Source: Chlamydiota bacterium
Lineage (GTDB): Bacteria > Chlamydiota > Chlamydiia > Chlamydiales > JAAKFR01
Assembly (NCBI GenBank): GCA_021772465.1
Contig: JAJFLX010000003.1
Location: 1 to 64,000 of the forward strand
Direction of reading: 5' to 3'
Length of the DNA: 64,000 bases
Positions 10,176-19,378 of this stretch are shown here, one piece after another (position 1 is the first letter of the stretch; every line of letters begins with the position of its first letter). The notes beneath the pieces were generated by a model. It saw only the letters and a program-made list of their open reading frames with translations. It searched no databases and was not told the DNA's origin. The translations under genes were made by a program, and so were the position numbers.

Positions 10176-10476
10176 GGTCCTAATCTTATCTGCAAAAAAG
10201 AGCGATAGAGAGCATTTTGGGCGAGCTTTGTTCCCCCTTGTCGAAAAAGGAGGGGAGCTTTTTTTTGCATCCCATATTCAAGAAGCAAAGCGTCTTGCTT
10301 CTGAGGAGCACCCCGGACTTATATTCATCGATCAATCTTTTACGGAGACAGAAACGTGGGATTTCAAAGAGAGTCGACTCGAAATTTATCTCAAGCCACC
10401 GACGTCTCATCAGCTCCATGAGATGTGTCTGGAAGTGTTTGGTTTAAAGTCGGATCCGCCACCTCCTCCCATGTGA
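10162..10476 (+). CDS. Small protein, possibly a degenerate receiver-like domain
   Basis: MKRNKVLILSAKKSDREHFGRALFPLVEKGG...GLIFIDQSF...YLKPPTSHQL; weak resemblance to response-regulator receiver fold. Confidence 0.45.
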   Translation: MKRNKVLILSAKKSDREHFGRALFPLVEKGGELFFASHIQEAKRLASEEHPGLIFIDQSFTETETWDFKESRLEIYLKPPTSHQLHEMCLEVFGLKSDPPPPPM

Positions 10477-11125
10477 GCTTATCGATACTCAAAGCCACCC
10501 ACCACATTAAGGCGGGAGAGAAGGTCACATCAGAGAAGAAGTGTCCCCCTTGTGCCACGCGTACTACCATCAGGGTTCCCCCGATTGTCAGGGTGAAGAG
10601 GACCCCGAGTCGGTAAAGAACTCGACTACCCGTCCGTTTTCCTACAAGACAGAAGGAGAGGAAGTAAAAACCCATGGCTACATGCCCACTTGGAAAGGAC
10701 TTTTGCGGCTCTCGATTTTTCTCTAGGTTTGGTTGCCAATATGGGCGGTAAGCGTAGTGTCCCCCAAACTCTTCGATTTGCTTAGGTCGAGGTCTCCCAA
10801 GATATCCTTTCATAACGACATTCGTAAGAATTCCTGCCCCGATCACAAGCGTTAGTGTGATTGCAAGCGCTCCACGCCGCCACCGTTTCAATCTGTGTAA
10901 CACGAACGAAAGAAGAAAAATTGAAGCTGCAACGATCCCGGTTGCTAATCCAAACCACTCTCCATAGTGAAAAAAGAAACGGCAAAAAGCTGCATCGGAG
11001 AAGCCTGATTCAGGAGAGTAGAAAAGCGAGGAGAAGTAGAGGTCTAAAGCGGGGGTAAAGGGAGCTATTGCTGCTATAAAAAGGAGCGGAAGTGTCCAAC
11101 TGGAGTGTTTTTTAAGAAATGCCAT
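10391..11125 (-). CDS. PAP2-family membrane phosphatase
   Basis: KGYLGRPRP, PSGHVAMG, RVAQGGHFFSDV motifs. Confidence 0.9.
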   Translation of the reverse strand: MAFLKKHSSWTLPLLFIAAIAPFTPALDLYFSSLFYSPESGFSDAAFCRFFFHYGEWFGLATGIVAASIFLLSFVLHRLKRWRRGALAITLTLVIGAGILTNVVMKGYLGRPRPKQIEEFGGHYAYRPYWQPNLEKNREPQKSFPSGHVAMGFYFLSFCLVGKRTGSRVLYRLGVLFTLTIGGTLMVVRVAQGGHFFSDVTFSPALMWWVALSIDKLTWEEVADPTLNQTLPDTSHGADETSVA

Positions 11126-11162
11126 TCCCAAAATATAGGGAATTGGTTCATTTTGTTGAAGT

Positions 11163-12338
11163 ATGACACTACCTTTTTTAGCTTTTCTACTACTTGGAAT
11201 TTTAATTGGCTGGCTCGTTTGCAGGTTTCAGATGCAGGGGCGGCTGAGGGAGGTGCAGCTCGAAAAGAGAGCTGTTGACGAGAGGTTGGCACTTGTCGAG
11301 AAGATGCACGTTCTTTTTTCAGACCAATTCAAAGGGATCTCCTCCGAGGCTCTCAAGCATAACAATGAGAGTTTTATGCAAGTGGCCGAACAGGTATTTG
11401 AAAAAAAACATACGGCTATTGACAAGTTGATCCAACCTGTTAAGGAGACCCTTGAGCGATTTGAGGTAAAAATCCAAGACCTTGAAAAATCTCGTGTGGG
11501 CTCTCACGCTTCTTTGAAGGAGCAGGTGCAATCGCTCATTGAGTCACAAAAAGAGTTGCGCAAAGAGACCTCGAACCTCTCTAGGGCTTTGCGAGCTCCC
11601 AATGTACGAGGACGATGGGGAGAGATGCAGCTCAAAAGGGTGGTCGAGATCGCAGGGATGATTGGGCACTGCGATTTTTTTGAGCAAAGTCACGTGACTG
11701 TAGATGAAAAAGGGTACCGCCCCGATATGCTTATCAAACTCCCAGGGGGAAAAAATATCGTCATCGACGCCAAAGCACCGTTAAATGCCTACCTTGAGGC
11801 TATTGAGACACCGATTGAGTCTCTGCGTGTTGCAAAATTTAAAGAGCATGCCCAGCAAATTCGTGCACATATCACTTTTCTTAGCCGAAAATCGTACTGG
11901 GAGCAATTTGAGCCGACTCCTGAGTTTGTCATCCTTTTCCTTCCTGGCGAGCCGTTTTTCAGCGCAGCTCTCGAGCAGGAGCCGACTCTTATCGAGATGG
12001 GGGTGGAGCAAAAAGTGATTTTAGCGACTCCCACTACACTGATTGCCTTGCTTCGAGCTGTAGCTTATGGGTGGCGTCAAGAGAGTCTCTCAGAAAATGC
12101 GGAGCGTATTAGCGCTTTGGGGAGGGAACTCTACAAGCGTCTAGAAGGGATGAGTGGCCACTTTGGAAAAGTCGGGAAGGGGTTGACAAGCGCTGTCCAG
12201 GCCTATAACAAGACGGTAGCCTCATTTGAGTCGCGGGTTCTCTCCTCTGCACGTAGATTTAATGAGCTCGGCGAGGATCGGGAGATCGAATCGATTGAGC
12301 CGATTGAGCAGATCACAAGGGAGATTGTTGAAAAATAG
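11163..12338 (+). CDS. rmuC: DNA recombination protein RmuC
   Basis: NVRGRWGEMQLKRVVEIAGM...YRPDMLIKLPGGKNIVIDAKAPLNAYLEA. Confidence 0.93.
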   Translation: MTLPFLAFLLLGILIGWLVCRFQMQGRLREVQLEKRAVDERLALVEKMHVLFSDQFKGISSEALKHNNESFMQVAEQVFEKKHTAIDKLIQPVKETLERFEVKIQDLEKSRVGSHASLKEQVQSLIESQKELRKETSNLSRALRAPNVRGRWGEMQLKRVVEIAGMIGHCDFFEQSHVTVDEKGYRPDMLIKLPGGKNIVIDAKAPLNAYLEAIETPIESLRVAKFKEHAQQIRAHITFLSRKSYWEQFEPTPEFVILFLPGEPFFSAALEQEPTLIEMGVEQKVILATPTTLIALLRAVAYGWRQESLSENAERISALGRELYKRLEGMSGHFGKVGKGLTSAVQAYNKTVASFESRVLSSARRFNELGEDREIESIEPIEQITREIVEK

Positions 12339-12897
12339 TTCGATAGCAGGCGATCAAGTGGTTCACTCCATTCATAGCTCGATGGGGGTGGGGCTCTTTT
12401 GGAAGGTTGTAACAGTTCGCAATCGCATTTTTTGATAACGCCTTTTCTTCAAGTCTCTCGGTGAAATGGAGATCATTTTTGAGCTGAACCGCCCAAAACA
12501 TGGAGGCTAAATCGAGCCAATGGTAGGGCCAACCGTGATGCTCTTGCAAATCGACTGAGATCAACTGGGTGAAAAAAACGCGATCAAAGGAGGGATTTTG
12601 GCAGATAAATACCCCCTCTTTTTCCCCAAGTTTGAGGTGGTTGAGGTCATTTGTGATTTCAGCAGCCACCACTTTCTCGAGTTTACCGCAGAGCACCTCT
12701 TCCCAGGTGAAGTGATTGACTTCCAGGCTGCCAGGATCAGCTTCAGCCCATACCTCAGCAGATTGACTCACCACGCTTGAATAGCTCGTGACAACTTCAT
12801 CACGCGCTGCATCGATCACCTTGAAGGCGATCTCAAGGGTGCGGTGTTTCTCGGGGTTGAGCCCCGTTGTCTCACTGTCTAAAAAAATGAGTAGCAT
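12313..12897 (-). CDS. DnaQ-like 3'-5' exonuclease
   Basis: Exo I motif LIFLDSETTGLNPEKHRTLEIAF; HRAMNGVNH resembles Exo III. Confidence 0.8.
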   Translation of the reverse strand: MLLIFLDSETTGLNPEKHRTLEIAFKVIDAARDEVVTSYSSVVSQSAEVWAEADPGSLEVNHFTWEEVLCGKLEKVVAAEITNDLNHLKLGEKEGVFICQNPSFDRVFFTQLISVDLQEHHGWPYHWLDLASMFWAVQLKNDLHFTERLEEKALSKNAIANCYNLPKEPHPHRAMNGVNHLIACYRTIFQQSPL

Positions 12898-13071
12898 GGC
12901 CTCTTTATAGGGATCTCTCCGAAAAATGCAATGAGATTTCCCCTATTGTCATTTTTTGAAAGATTTATGAGTTTTGCAAGTTGCACGCCATATGTGGACA
13001 GAATTGGCTTGCCCCAATTATACTCTCTTGTTATCTCAAGATCAGATAGGGAATTTTAGAAAAAGATAGGC

Positions 13072-13473
13072 ATGCTAGAGAAGATTACACGTCTCATTTG
13101 TCGGTTTCGTTACCCCGTTTCACTCCCTGAGGATGTGGCACGCGATCTTGGGATGTATCTCCCTAATACTCTTAGGTTTCAAAGTTTTTTGAAATCCCTC
13201 TCAATTCCTCGTTACAGGCCGACAAATGTGCGCAAATTCATGTTCAGGGAGGCTGCAGAAGCCGCTTTTGGCTCTGCGCTTAAAAAAGAGAGCTTCAAAT
13301 CTTGTTCGCTTTTTTCTTACTACTTCAACAAGGGGTGGCTTGTCTTTGCCCTCTACTTTGACGATGCGGGCCGATTGCGCCGACTCTATCTTCAATGCCC
13401 AACTTGTGTTGAGTCGGAAGGATTCGATATCCCTCTCGAAGAGGATATTTTTGTAAGGGCTTCATCCCACTAG
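13072..13473 (+). CDS. Conserved hypothetical protein
   Basis: 133-aa ORF in a consistent intergenic position; no recognised domain. Confidence 0.6.
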   Translation: MLEKITRLICRFRYPVSLPEDVARDLGMYLPNTLRFQSFLKSLSIPRYRPTNVRKFMFREAAEAAFGSALKKESFKSCSLFSYYFNKGWLVFALYFDDAGRLRRLYLQCPTCVESEGFDIPLEEDIFVRASSH

Positions 13474-13505
13474 ACTTTCAAAGTACCAAGGGGTAAAATA
13501 GCTCT

Positions 13506-13922
13506 ATGTCTCCTCCTCAACAAAAATTTCATGAAATCGTCTTTCAACTCCTTTTTTCTCTCGATATGGGGGACAATCAAGAGGGAGGCGATTTGATTCC
13601 TTTTATCATGCGTGAGCTCTCTATTTCAAAAAAAGTAGTGCGCGAGGCGTATGAACAGGCAAAAGTGCTTTTTGCTAGGAGTGAGGAGGCAGATGAGCTC
13701 ATCGAAGCAACTTCCAAGAGCTATGAGCTCGAACGCATTGGTCGAGTGGAGCGCAACATTCTCCGCTACGCGCTTCTAGGCGAACTTTCCCTATCTGAGG
13801 CGTTGCGATTGACTACGAAATTCAGTACAAAAGAGGCGAGCACCTTTGTGCATGCATTACTCGAATCGATTGATGAAAAAGAGACTTCCATTTCCCCATC
13901 AGACTCAAGTGCCCTTGAGTGA
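13506..13922 (+). CDS. nusB: Transcription antitermination factor NusB
   Basis: FQLLFSLDMG...ERIGRVERNILRYALLGEL...STKEASTFVHALLESI. Confidence 0.85.
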   Translation: MSPPQQKFHEIVFQLLFSLDMGDNQEGGDLIPFIMRELSISKKVVREAYEQAKVLFARSEEADELIEATSKSYELERIGRVERNILRYALLGELSLSEALRLTTKFSTKEASTFVHALLESIDEKETSISPSDSSALE

Positions 13923-14745
13923 CTATTCCACCTTTGCGATAGGAGGGCCGGCCCGTTTTTTTGCAAAAGCGGCCACCATTAAGGCGATGCAAGAGATGCT
14001 TTCAGTTGCTTACACTCAGGGGATCCCTTGCTGCGTACTAGGGAAGGGGTCGAACACACTTTTTGATGACAAGGGGTTTGAAGGACTTGTCATTCTCAAC
14101 CGGATCTCACATCTCGTGCAAGAAGAGGGCTACTTTACTGTGGGCAGTGGCTACAGCTTTCCACGCCTTGGGAAGATGACCGCGCGGCTTGGGTGGAGTG
14201 GCTTGGAATTCGCGGCCGGAATTCCTGCTACTGTTGGAGGCGCTATCTATATGAATGCGGGCGCTGGGGGACAAGAGACCGCGGATAGGCTGAAGTATGT
14301 GCGCTATATCAATGAGAGAGGTGAAGCTCTCGTATTTGAAAGCAGACAACTTAATTTCGGTTATCGCTCCTCACCATTTCAAGAGATGAAGGGGGCTATT
14401 GTTGAGGGGTGCTTTGAACTGCAACCTCAAGCGCGAGCTCGCGAAGAGCAAGCAGAGCATTTAAATTACCGTTTGAAAACTCAACCCTACAAAGAGCGAT
14501 CAGCAGGATGCGCTTTTCGCAACCCCATAGGGCATTCGGCTGGAGCGTTGATTGACGCGTGTGGATTGAAAGGACTTCAGCGTGGTGGGGCTGCCATTTC
14601 AAATCAACATGCTAACTTCATTGTCAACCGAGGAGGGGCGAGCGCTGCAGATGTATTGGGGCTCATTGACGAGGTAAAAGAGCGTGTCTTTCGGGAAAAA
14701 GGGATCACACTCGAAGAGGAGATTCGCCGCATTGCACCCTTTTAG
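13873..14745 (+). CDS. murB: UDP-N-acetylenolpyruvoylglucosamine reductase
   Basis: STFAIGGPARFF, GKGSNTLFDDKGFEGLVI, FAAGIPATVGGAIYMNAGAGG, SAGCAFRNP. Confidence 0.95.
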   Translation: MKKRLPFPHQTQVPLSDYSTFAIGGPARFFAKAATIKAMQEMLSVAYTQGIPCCVLGKGSNTLFDDKGFEGLVILNRISHLVQEEGYFTVGSGYSFPRLGKMTARLGWSGLEFAAGIPATVGGAIYMNAGAGGQETADRLKYVRYINERGEALVFESRQLNFGYRSSPFQEMKGAIVEGCFELQPQARAREEQAEHLNYRLKTQPYKERSAGCAFRNPIGHSAGALIDACGLKGLQRGGAAISNQHANFIVNRGGASAADVLGLIDEVKERVFREKGITLEEEIRRIAPF

Positions 14746-15544
14746 AGCTGATCTCCATTGTCATTCGAGTTTTTCTGATGGGACAGACACCCCAGAAGCT
14801 TTGATCGATCTTGCACTTGAAAAGGGGCTCTCTGGGCTCTCGATTACTGATCACGACACTCTCGGAGCCTACCCTCAAGCTCTTGACTATGCCCAAAAGC
14901 GGGGGCTACTCTTGCTGCCGGGTATCGAGTTTTCTGCCTATTTCCAAGAGAGTCCTGTTCATATCCTCGCCTATGCCTTTCGACTCAAAAGTGAGGCCCT
15001 TCTCACGCTTTGCGGTAGGCATCGAAAACGTCGTTTCGAGCGGAACTTAGAGATCGTGCAGCGGCTCAAAGGGCTCGGCATCCATCTTGGTGAGATTAAA
15101 GGGGAGGGACGCCCTCACATCGCTTTAGCCCTGATAGAGAAGGGAGTTGTCGGCTCAATTCAAGAGGCCTTTGATCGTTTCTTAGGCGATGGAAAGCCTG
15201 CCTTTTGCCCGGGAAAAACGATCTCGGTTGAAGAGACCCTTGAGGTGATCCATAGGGCAGGGGGAAGAGCCGTTATCGCGCACCCTCATTTGATTCGCAA
15301 GCAATCCCTGCTTCGCCGATTGAGTGAACTTCCCTTCGATGGGATTGAGGGGTATTATGCCAAATTTTCTCCTGAGAGAGAACGGAAGTATCTTGAGCTT
15401 GGGCGAAAAAAAGAGTGGTTGATCACAGGCGGCTCTGATTATCATGGAACCAATAAACCCTTCAGCTCTCTCGGAAGCTCTTGGGTGGATGAAAAGACCT
15501 TCTATACGCTCTATGACCACTTTAATGAATTTCGATCTCAATAG
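14731..15544 (+). CDS. PHP-domain metal-dependent phosphoesterase (TrpH/YciV-like)
   Basis: RADLHCHSSFSDGTDTPEALIDLA...ITDHDT...LPGIEFSA; probable TTG start at 14731. Confidence 0.88.
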
Positions 15545-16616
15545 GATGCGCCGCTTTGATGCGGCTTTGGGTTATCCCAGCCAAAGTTTTGCGGCTGTCC
15601 ATGTCGCTGGTACCAACGGAAAAGGCTCGGTTTGCACTAAAATTGCTAAAGGGCTCGAATATGGAGGAAAAAAAGTGGGGCTTTTCACTTCGCCGCACCT
15701 TTTTAGCTTCTGTGAGCGTGTGCAATTTCAAGGCGTGCCCATCGAGGAGGCCAAAGCAGAGGCATTGCTCACTGAAATTCGCCATCGAATTGGGGAGGAG
15801 CCGACCTACTTTGAAGCAATGACTCTGCTAGCTTTTGTCTACTTTTCTCGTGAAAAAGTTGATTGGGCGGTAATCGAAGTGGGGATGGGTGGGAGACTCG
15901 ATGCGACAAACGTCTTACACCCTAGACTCTGCGTGATTACCTCTATTGGTTTTGATCACACCCAGTTTTTAGGTGAGACCTTGCTCGAAATTGCTCGCGA
16001 GAAGGCGGGGATCATCAAATCAGATACTCCGCTCGTCTTAGGTCCAAGGGCGAGACCTCTTGAAGCTTTTCAAAGCGACCGAATCCATCGCGTAGAGGGG
16101 CAGTTTTCCCACTATGAGGAGGAGAATCAAGCAGTTGCAAGAAGAGCTCTTGAACTGCTTGGGTTTTATCCTCACCCCTTAGCTCTTGAGTTTCTTCCCC
16201 CTGCTCGCATGCAAATGTTTCACCGCGAAGGGGTAGAGATCTGCGTCGATGTCGCCCACAACCCTTCTGCTTTTGAGCGACTTTTCGAGCGCCTTAAACG
16301 GCCCGTTCGAGTCGTTGTAGCTTTTTCCGAAGGGAAGTTAATCCACGATTCTCTTGAAGTGATAGCTCGATTTGCATCGGGCACACATCTCTGCTACGCG
16401 CAGCATGAACGAGCTCATACCCCTTTGGGAGCTCCTCCTATGGAGGTGGCGCTTTTTGAAGGTTTTCACTTGGCCAAAGAGCGTGGGGAGTGTTTGCTCA
16501 TCTGCGGCACTTTTTTTATGATGGAGGAGGCGTTTGCTTGGTTAGCCAAATTAGAAAGGGGGAATGTCTCTTTAACGGCCAGCGGTGGAGACTCACATCC
16601 CAGTAGGTCTCTTTGA
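15525..16616 (+). CDS. folC: Bifunctional folylpolyglutamate/dihydrofolate synthase
   Basis: VHVAGTNGKGSVCTKIAKGLEYGGKKVGLFTSPHLFSFCERV; EVGMGGRLDATNV; TSIGFDHTQFLGETL. Confidence 0.93.
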   Translation: MNFDLNRMRRFDAALGYPSQSFAAVHVAGTNGKGSVCTKIAKGLEYGGKKVGLFTSPHLFSFCERVQFQGVPIEEAKAEALLTEIRHRIGEEPTYFEAMTLLAFVYFSREKVDWAVIEVGMGGRLDATNVLHPRLCVITSIGFDHTQFLGETLLEIAREKAGIIKSDTPLVLGPRARPLEAFQSDRIHRVEGQFSHYEEENQAVARRALELLGFYPHPLALEFLPPARMQMFHREGVEICVDVAHNPSAFERLFERLKRPVRVVVAFSEGKLIHDSLEVIARFASGTHLCYAQHERAHTPLGAPPMEVALFEGFHLAKERGECLLICGTFFMMEEAFAWLAKLERGNVSLTASGGDSHPSRSL

Positions 16617-17061
16617 GCGAAGAGATCCAGGCAAGGAGCTGCTCTGCTTCATGCATCCCTTCCTCGTGCCCGGGATAGCAGAGGATGGAGATAGCTCGGC
16701 TTGCAATTTGTAGGGCGTGATGAACGCTTTGAAGAGTGGTCTTCGCAGCTGTTGTTACCCTTTTATTCGCTCCAGGAAGATAACCTAGGTTGTAGACAAT
16801 AAGTGTAGCGTGCGGTTCTTCAAATTGCTCGTGGGAGAGAAGTTTTAGCTCAGCTGCCCCTTCTAAGCGTCTCTTCGTAGCAGCGATTGCTTCGGGCTGA
16901 ATGTCATATCCAATCACGCGTCCTGTTTTGCCCACAAGAGAGGAGAGGTAGAGAGTATCATGGCCATTGCCACAAGTGGCATCAATGACCGTATCACCGG
17001 GCTCAACGACCTCACTCCAGAAATGGTGGGCTAAAACGAGATGTGGTTTCATAGAAAGCAT
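16516..17061 (-). CDS. SAM-dependent methyltransferase, YtqB/MnmM-like (putative rRNA_methylase family)
   Basis: VIDATCGNGHDTLYLSSLVG...IVYNLGYLPGANKRVTT...ILCYPGHEEGMHEAEQL. Confidence 0.85.
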   Translation of the reverse strand: MLSMKPHLVLAHHFWSEVVEPGDTVIDATCGNGHDTLYLSSLVGKTGRVIGYDIQPEAIAATKRRLEGAAELKLLSHEQFEEPHATLIVYNLGYLPGANKRVTTAAKTTLQSVHHALQIASRAISILCYPGHEEGMHEAEQLLAWISSLKETYWDVSLHRWPLKRHSPFLIWLTKQTPPPS

Positions 17062-17115
17062 TCTACACTTTTCCCTTTTGAAATTGAATGCAATCTGGTA
17101 AAGTACTTCCCACTC

Positions 17116-17189
17116 GGGGTATTAGCTCAGTTGGTTAGAGCGCCACGTTGACATCGTGGAGGTCAGCTGTTCGAGTCAGCTATATCCCA
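17116..17189 (+). tRNA. tRNA-Val(GAC)
   Basis: 7-bp acceptor GGGGTAT/ATATCCC, anticodon loop TTGACAT, T-arm AGCTG-TTCGAGT-CAGCT. Confidence 0.95.
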
Positions 17190-17191
17190 TC

Positions 17192-18292
17192 ATGAATCTT
17201 CCGCTTTCCCCTCTTCGGCATACAGTCAAAGAAATTTTAGCTTGTGCGCTTCACGACCTCTTTCCGGGGGTTATTCTATTGGGAGGTGGGGTCGATCAGG
17301 TGCTTTTTTATTACGATTTTATCTCTGGAAGCCAGCTGCCTCATCCTAAAGAACTCCAGGTAATTGAAGATCGGATGCGTCAGCTTATTTTCGAAGATCT
17401 TCCCATCAAACAGCTAGAGATGATGCGGGAAAATGCAGCCACGTTCCTTAATCATCTTGGGCTCACCGAAAGGGCGCAAACGGCTCTCGATGAATCTAGA
17501 AACATCGTCTCTCTTATCGAGATTGGCCCCTTTCGAGATCCCTGTCCTCCTCCCTATCTTGAGAAGACGGGGGAGTGCAAACACTTCCATCTCTTCGGTA
17601 TTGAAACACTCGGCGGAGGGGTGTGTCGGATAAAGGGGACGGCCTTTCACACAAAATCTGAGCTCAAAATTTATTTGAAAAGACACCGAGTAGCAGAGAA
17701 GAGTGATGCAGAGCATGTGGGTCCCAAAAGAGGTTATTTTTTACCTTTTGATGGGGAGTGGATCTATTTGGAAAAAGGGGAAGAGCTCATTCATCGGTTT
17801 TCCGAGTTTTGGCGCAAAAGACATTTGGAAGAGGGTTACACCCTCCTTAAGCCACTCGAGGGGAGTCCCTTGAAGCAGTTTCATCTTTCTTTTTTGTCTC
17901 GAAGCTCACACAAAAAAATTGCATCAATGGGACCGGATGGGGACCTTGCAACAGCGTGTTACAAAGAGAATCAAGAACTTTTTGATTTAATTATTTCTTC
18001 CTTGCAATTCTTTGAAGAAGCATTTAAGATCTTCGCATTTGACACACAAGTGCTTTGCTATGAGCAAGAGGGTGGTCCAATGGCCGCTTTATTGGAGAAA
18101 TCCAACTTTTGTTTTGAACGGAAAAAGCCGAGTGCAGAGGGAGCAAAACTCGTGTTTCAGACAAGCGATGGATATGGAAGAGATACCCCCCTTTCGATTA
18201 TACAGTTAGGGGAAGGGGTATTTCATCGCACCTGTTTCATCGCTTGGAAACCATGGATTGCTCAATGCATTCAAAGAGGAGATAAGGATTGA
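17192..18292 (+). CDS. Threonyl-tRNA synthetase-derived protein lacking motif 2/Zn catalytic core and anticodon-binding domain
   Basis: Residues align by eye to ThrRS SAD and flanking class II segments: [106 protein letters not shown]; immediately upstream of infC. Confidence 0.8.
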   Translation: MNLPLSPLRHTVKEILACALHDLFPGVILLGGGVDQVLFYYDFISGSQLPHPKELQVIEDRMRQLIFEDLPIKQLEMMRENAATFLNHLGLTERAQTALDESRNIVSLIEIGPFRDPCPPPYLEKTGECKHFHLFGIETLGGGVCRIKGTAFHTKSELKIYLKRHRVAEKSDAEHVGPKRGYFLPFDGEWIYLEKGEELIHRFSEFWRKRHLEEGYTLLKPLEGSPLKQFHLSFLSRSSHKKIASMGPDGDLATACYKENQELFDLIISSLQFFEEAFKIFAFDTQVLCYEQEGGPMAALLEKSNFCFERKKPSAEGAKLVFQTSDGYGRDTPLSIIQLGEGVFHRTCFIAWKPWIAQCIQRGDKD

Positions 18293-18825
18293 ATTTTCGT
18301 GTCAACCGACAGATCAGAGTACCTAAGGTTCGTCTGGTGGGTGAGGATGGGTCGCAAGTCGGAATAGTTCAGACAAAAGATGCGCTTGTCAGAGCCCAAG
18401 AATCGGGGTTAGACCTCGTTGAGGTAGCCCCTAACGCGCAGCCCCCTGTTTGTAAGATTATCGACTATGGAAAGTTTCGATACGATCAAACTAAGCGCGA
18501 CAAAGAGAGTAAAAAAGCGCAGCACCAGGTCAAGGTTAAGGAAGTGAAGCTCAAACCGAATATCGATGAGCATGATTTTCAGACAAAGCTCAAAAGAGCG
18601 CACCACTTCCTTGAGAAGGGAAACAAGGTGAAGTTGAGTTGCATGTTTCGGGGTCGAGAAATGGCTTTTACCGACTTAGGAAAGCGTGTTGTCATTCGTA
18701 TGTGTGATGAGCTTCGGCCTGTAGCTGTTGTTGAGTCTCCCCCAAAAATGTTGGGAAGGAGTATGATTTGTGTGCTAGCGCCTCAGATGGCAAAGCCACT
18801 TAGAAAGGAGAACATAGATGCCTAA
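18289..18825 (+). CDS. infC: Translation initiation factor IF-3 (TTG start)
   Basis: [25 protein letters not shown]...[25 protein letters not shown]. Confidence 0.97.
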   Translation: MNFRVNRQIRVPKVRLVGEDGSQVGIVQTKDALVRAQESGLDLVEVAPNAQPPVCKIIDYGKFRYDQTKRDKESKKAQHQVKVKEVKLKPNIDEHDFQTKLKRAHHFLEKGNKVKLSCMFRGREMAFTDLGKRVVIRMCDELRPVAVVESPPKMLGRSMICVLAPQMAKPLRKENIDA

Positions 18826-19012
18826 AATGAAAACAAACAAAGCGGTCGCCTCCCGGTTCAAAGTGACTGGCACGGGGAAACTTCTCCGTCGCAGCCCAGG
18901 TAGACGGCACAAGCTGAGCAAGAAAAGTTCACGTCAAAAGCGAAATTTGGGGAGGCCCTCTCTTGTCTCAGAGACGCAGCTTAAGATGTACAAAACGATG
19001 TTAGGAGTGTAA
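18818..19012 (+). CDS. rpmI: Ribosomal protein bL35
   Basis: [44 protein letters not shown]. Confidence 0.97.
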   Translation: MPKMKTNKAVASRFKVTGTGKLLRRSPGRRHKLSKKSSRQKRNLGRPSLVSETQLKMYKTMLGV

Positions 19013-19015
19013 ATC

Positions 19016-19375
19016 ATGGTTAGAGCAAGAGGAGCCCCTGCTTCACGGTCTCGAAGAAAGCGTATACTCAAAAAGGCTAAAGGTTTTTGGGGGGATCGCA
19101 AGAACCATATCCGCCAGTCGAGCAATGCAGTGATGAGTGCGATGGCTTTCAACTACTGCCACCGAAAATTGAAGAAGCGCGACTTTCGTCGCCTTTGGAT
19201 CACTCGAGTCGGCATTGCTGCCAACTGCAATGGAATCTCATATAGCAAGTTGATTGACGGCCTAAAAAAAGTTGAGTGTCGCCTCAATCGAAAGATGCTT
19301 TCTGAGCTTGCTGTTCATGACCCTGAGGGTTTCAAGGCTCTTGCAGGTTCGGCTAAGAGCGCACTTGCCGCTTAA
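19016..19375 (+). CDS. rplT: Ribosomal protein bL20
   Basis: AKGFWGDRKNHIRQSSNAVMSAMAFNYCHRKLKKRDFRRLWITRV. Confidence 0.97.
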   Translation: MVRARGAPASRSRRKRILKKAKGFWGDRKNHIRQSSNAVMSAMAFNYCHRKLKKRDFRRLWITRVGIAANCNGISYSKLIDGLKKVECRLNRKMLSELAVHDPEGFKALAGSAKSALAA

Positions 19376-19378
19376 GCT

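Noticed and set aside
13002-13019. AATTGG-n6-CCAATT inverted repeat containing ggcttgcccca, also seen in the tRNA-Met relic
   Set aside because: Only an 11-bp shared word and a short weak stem; could be chance
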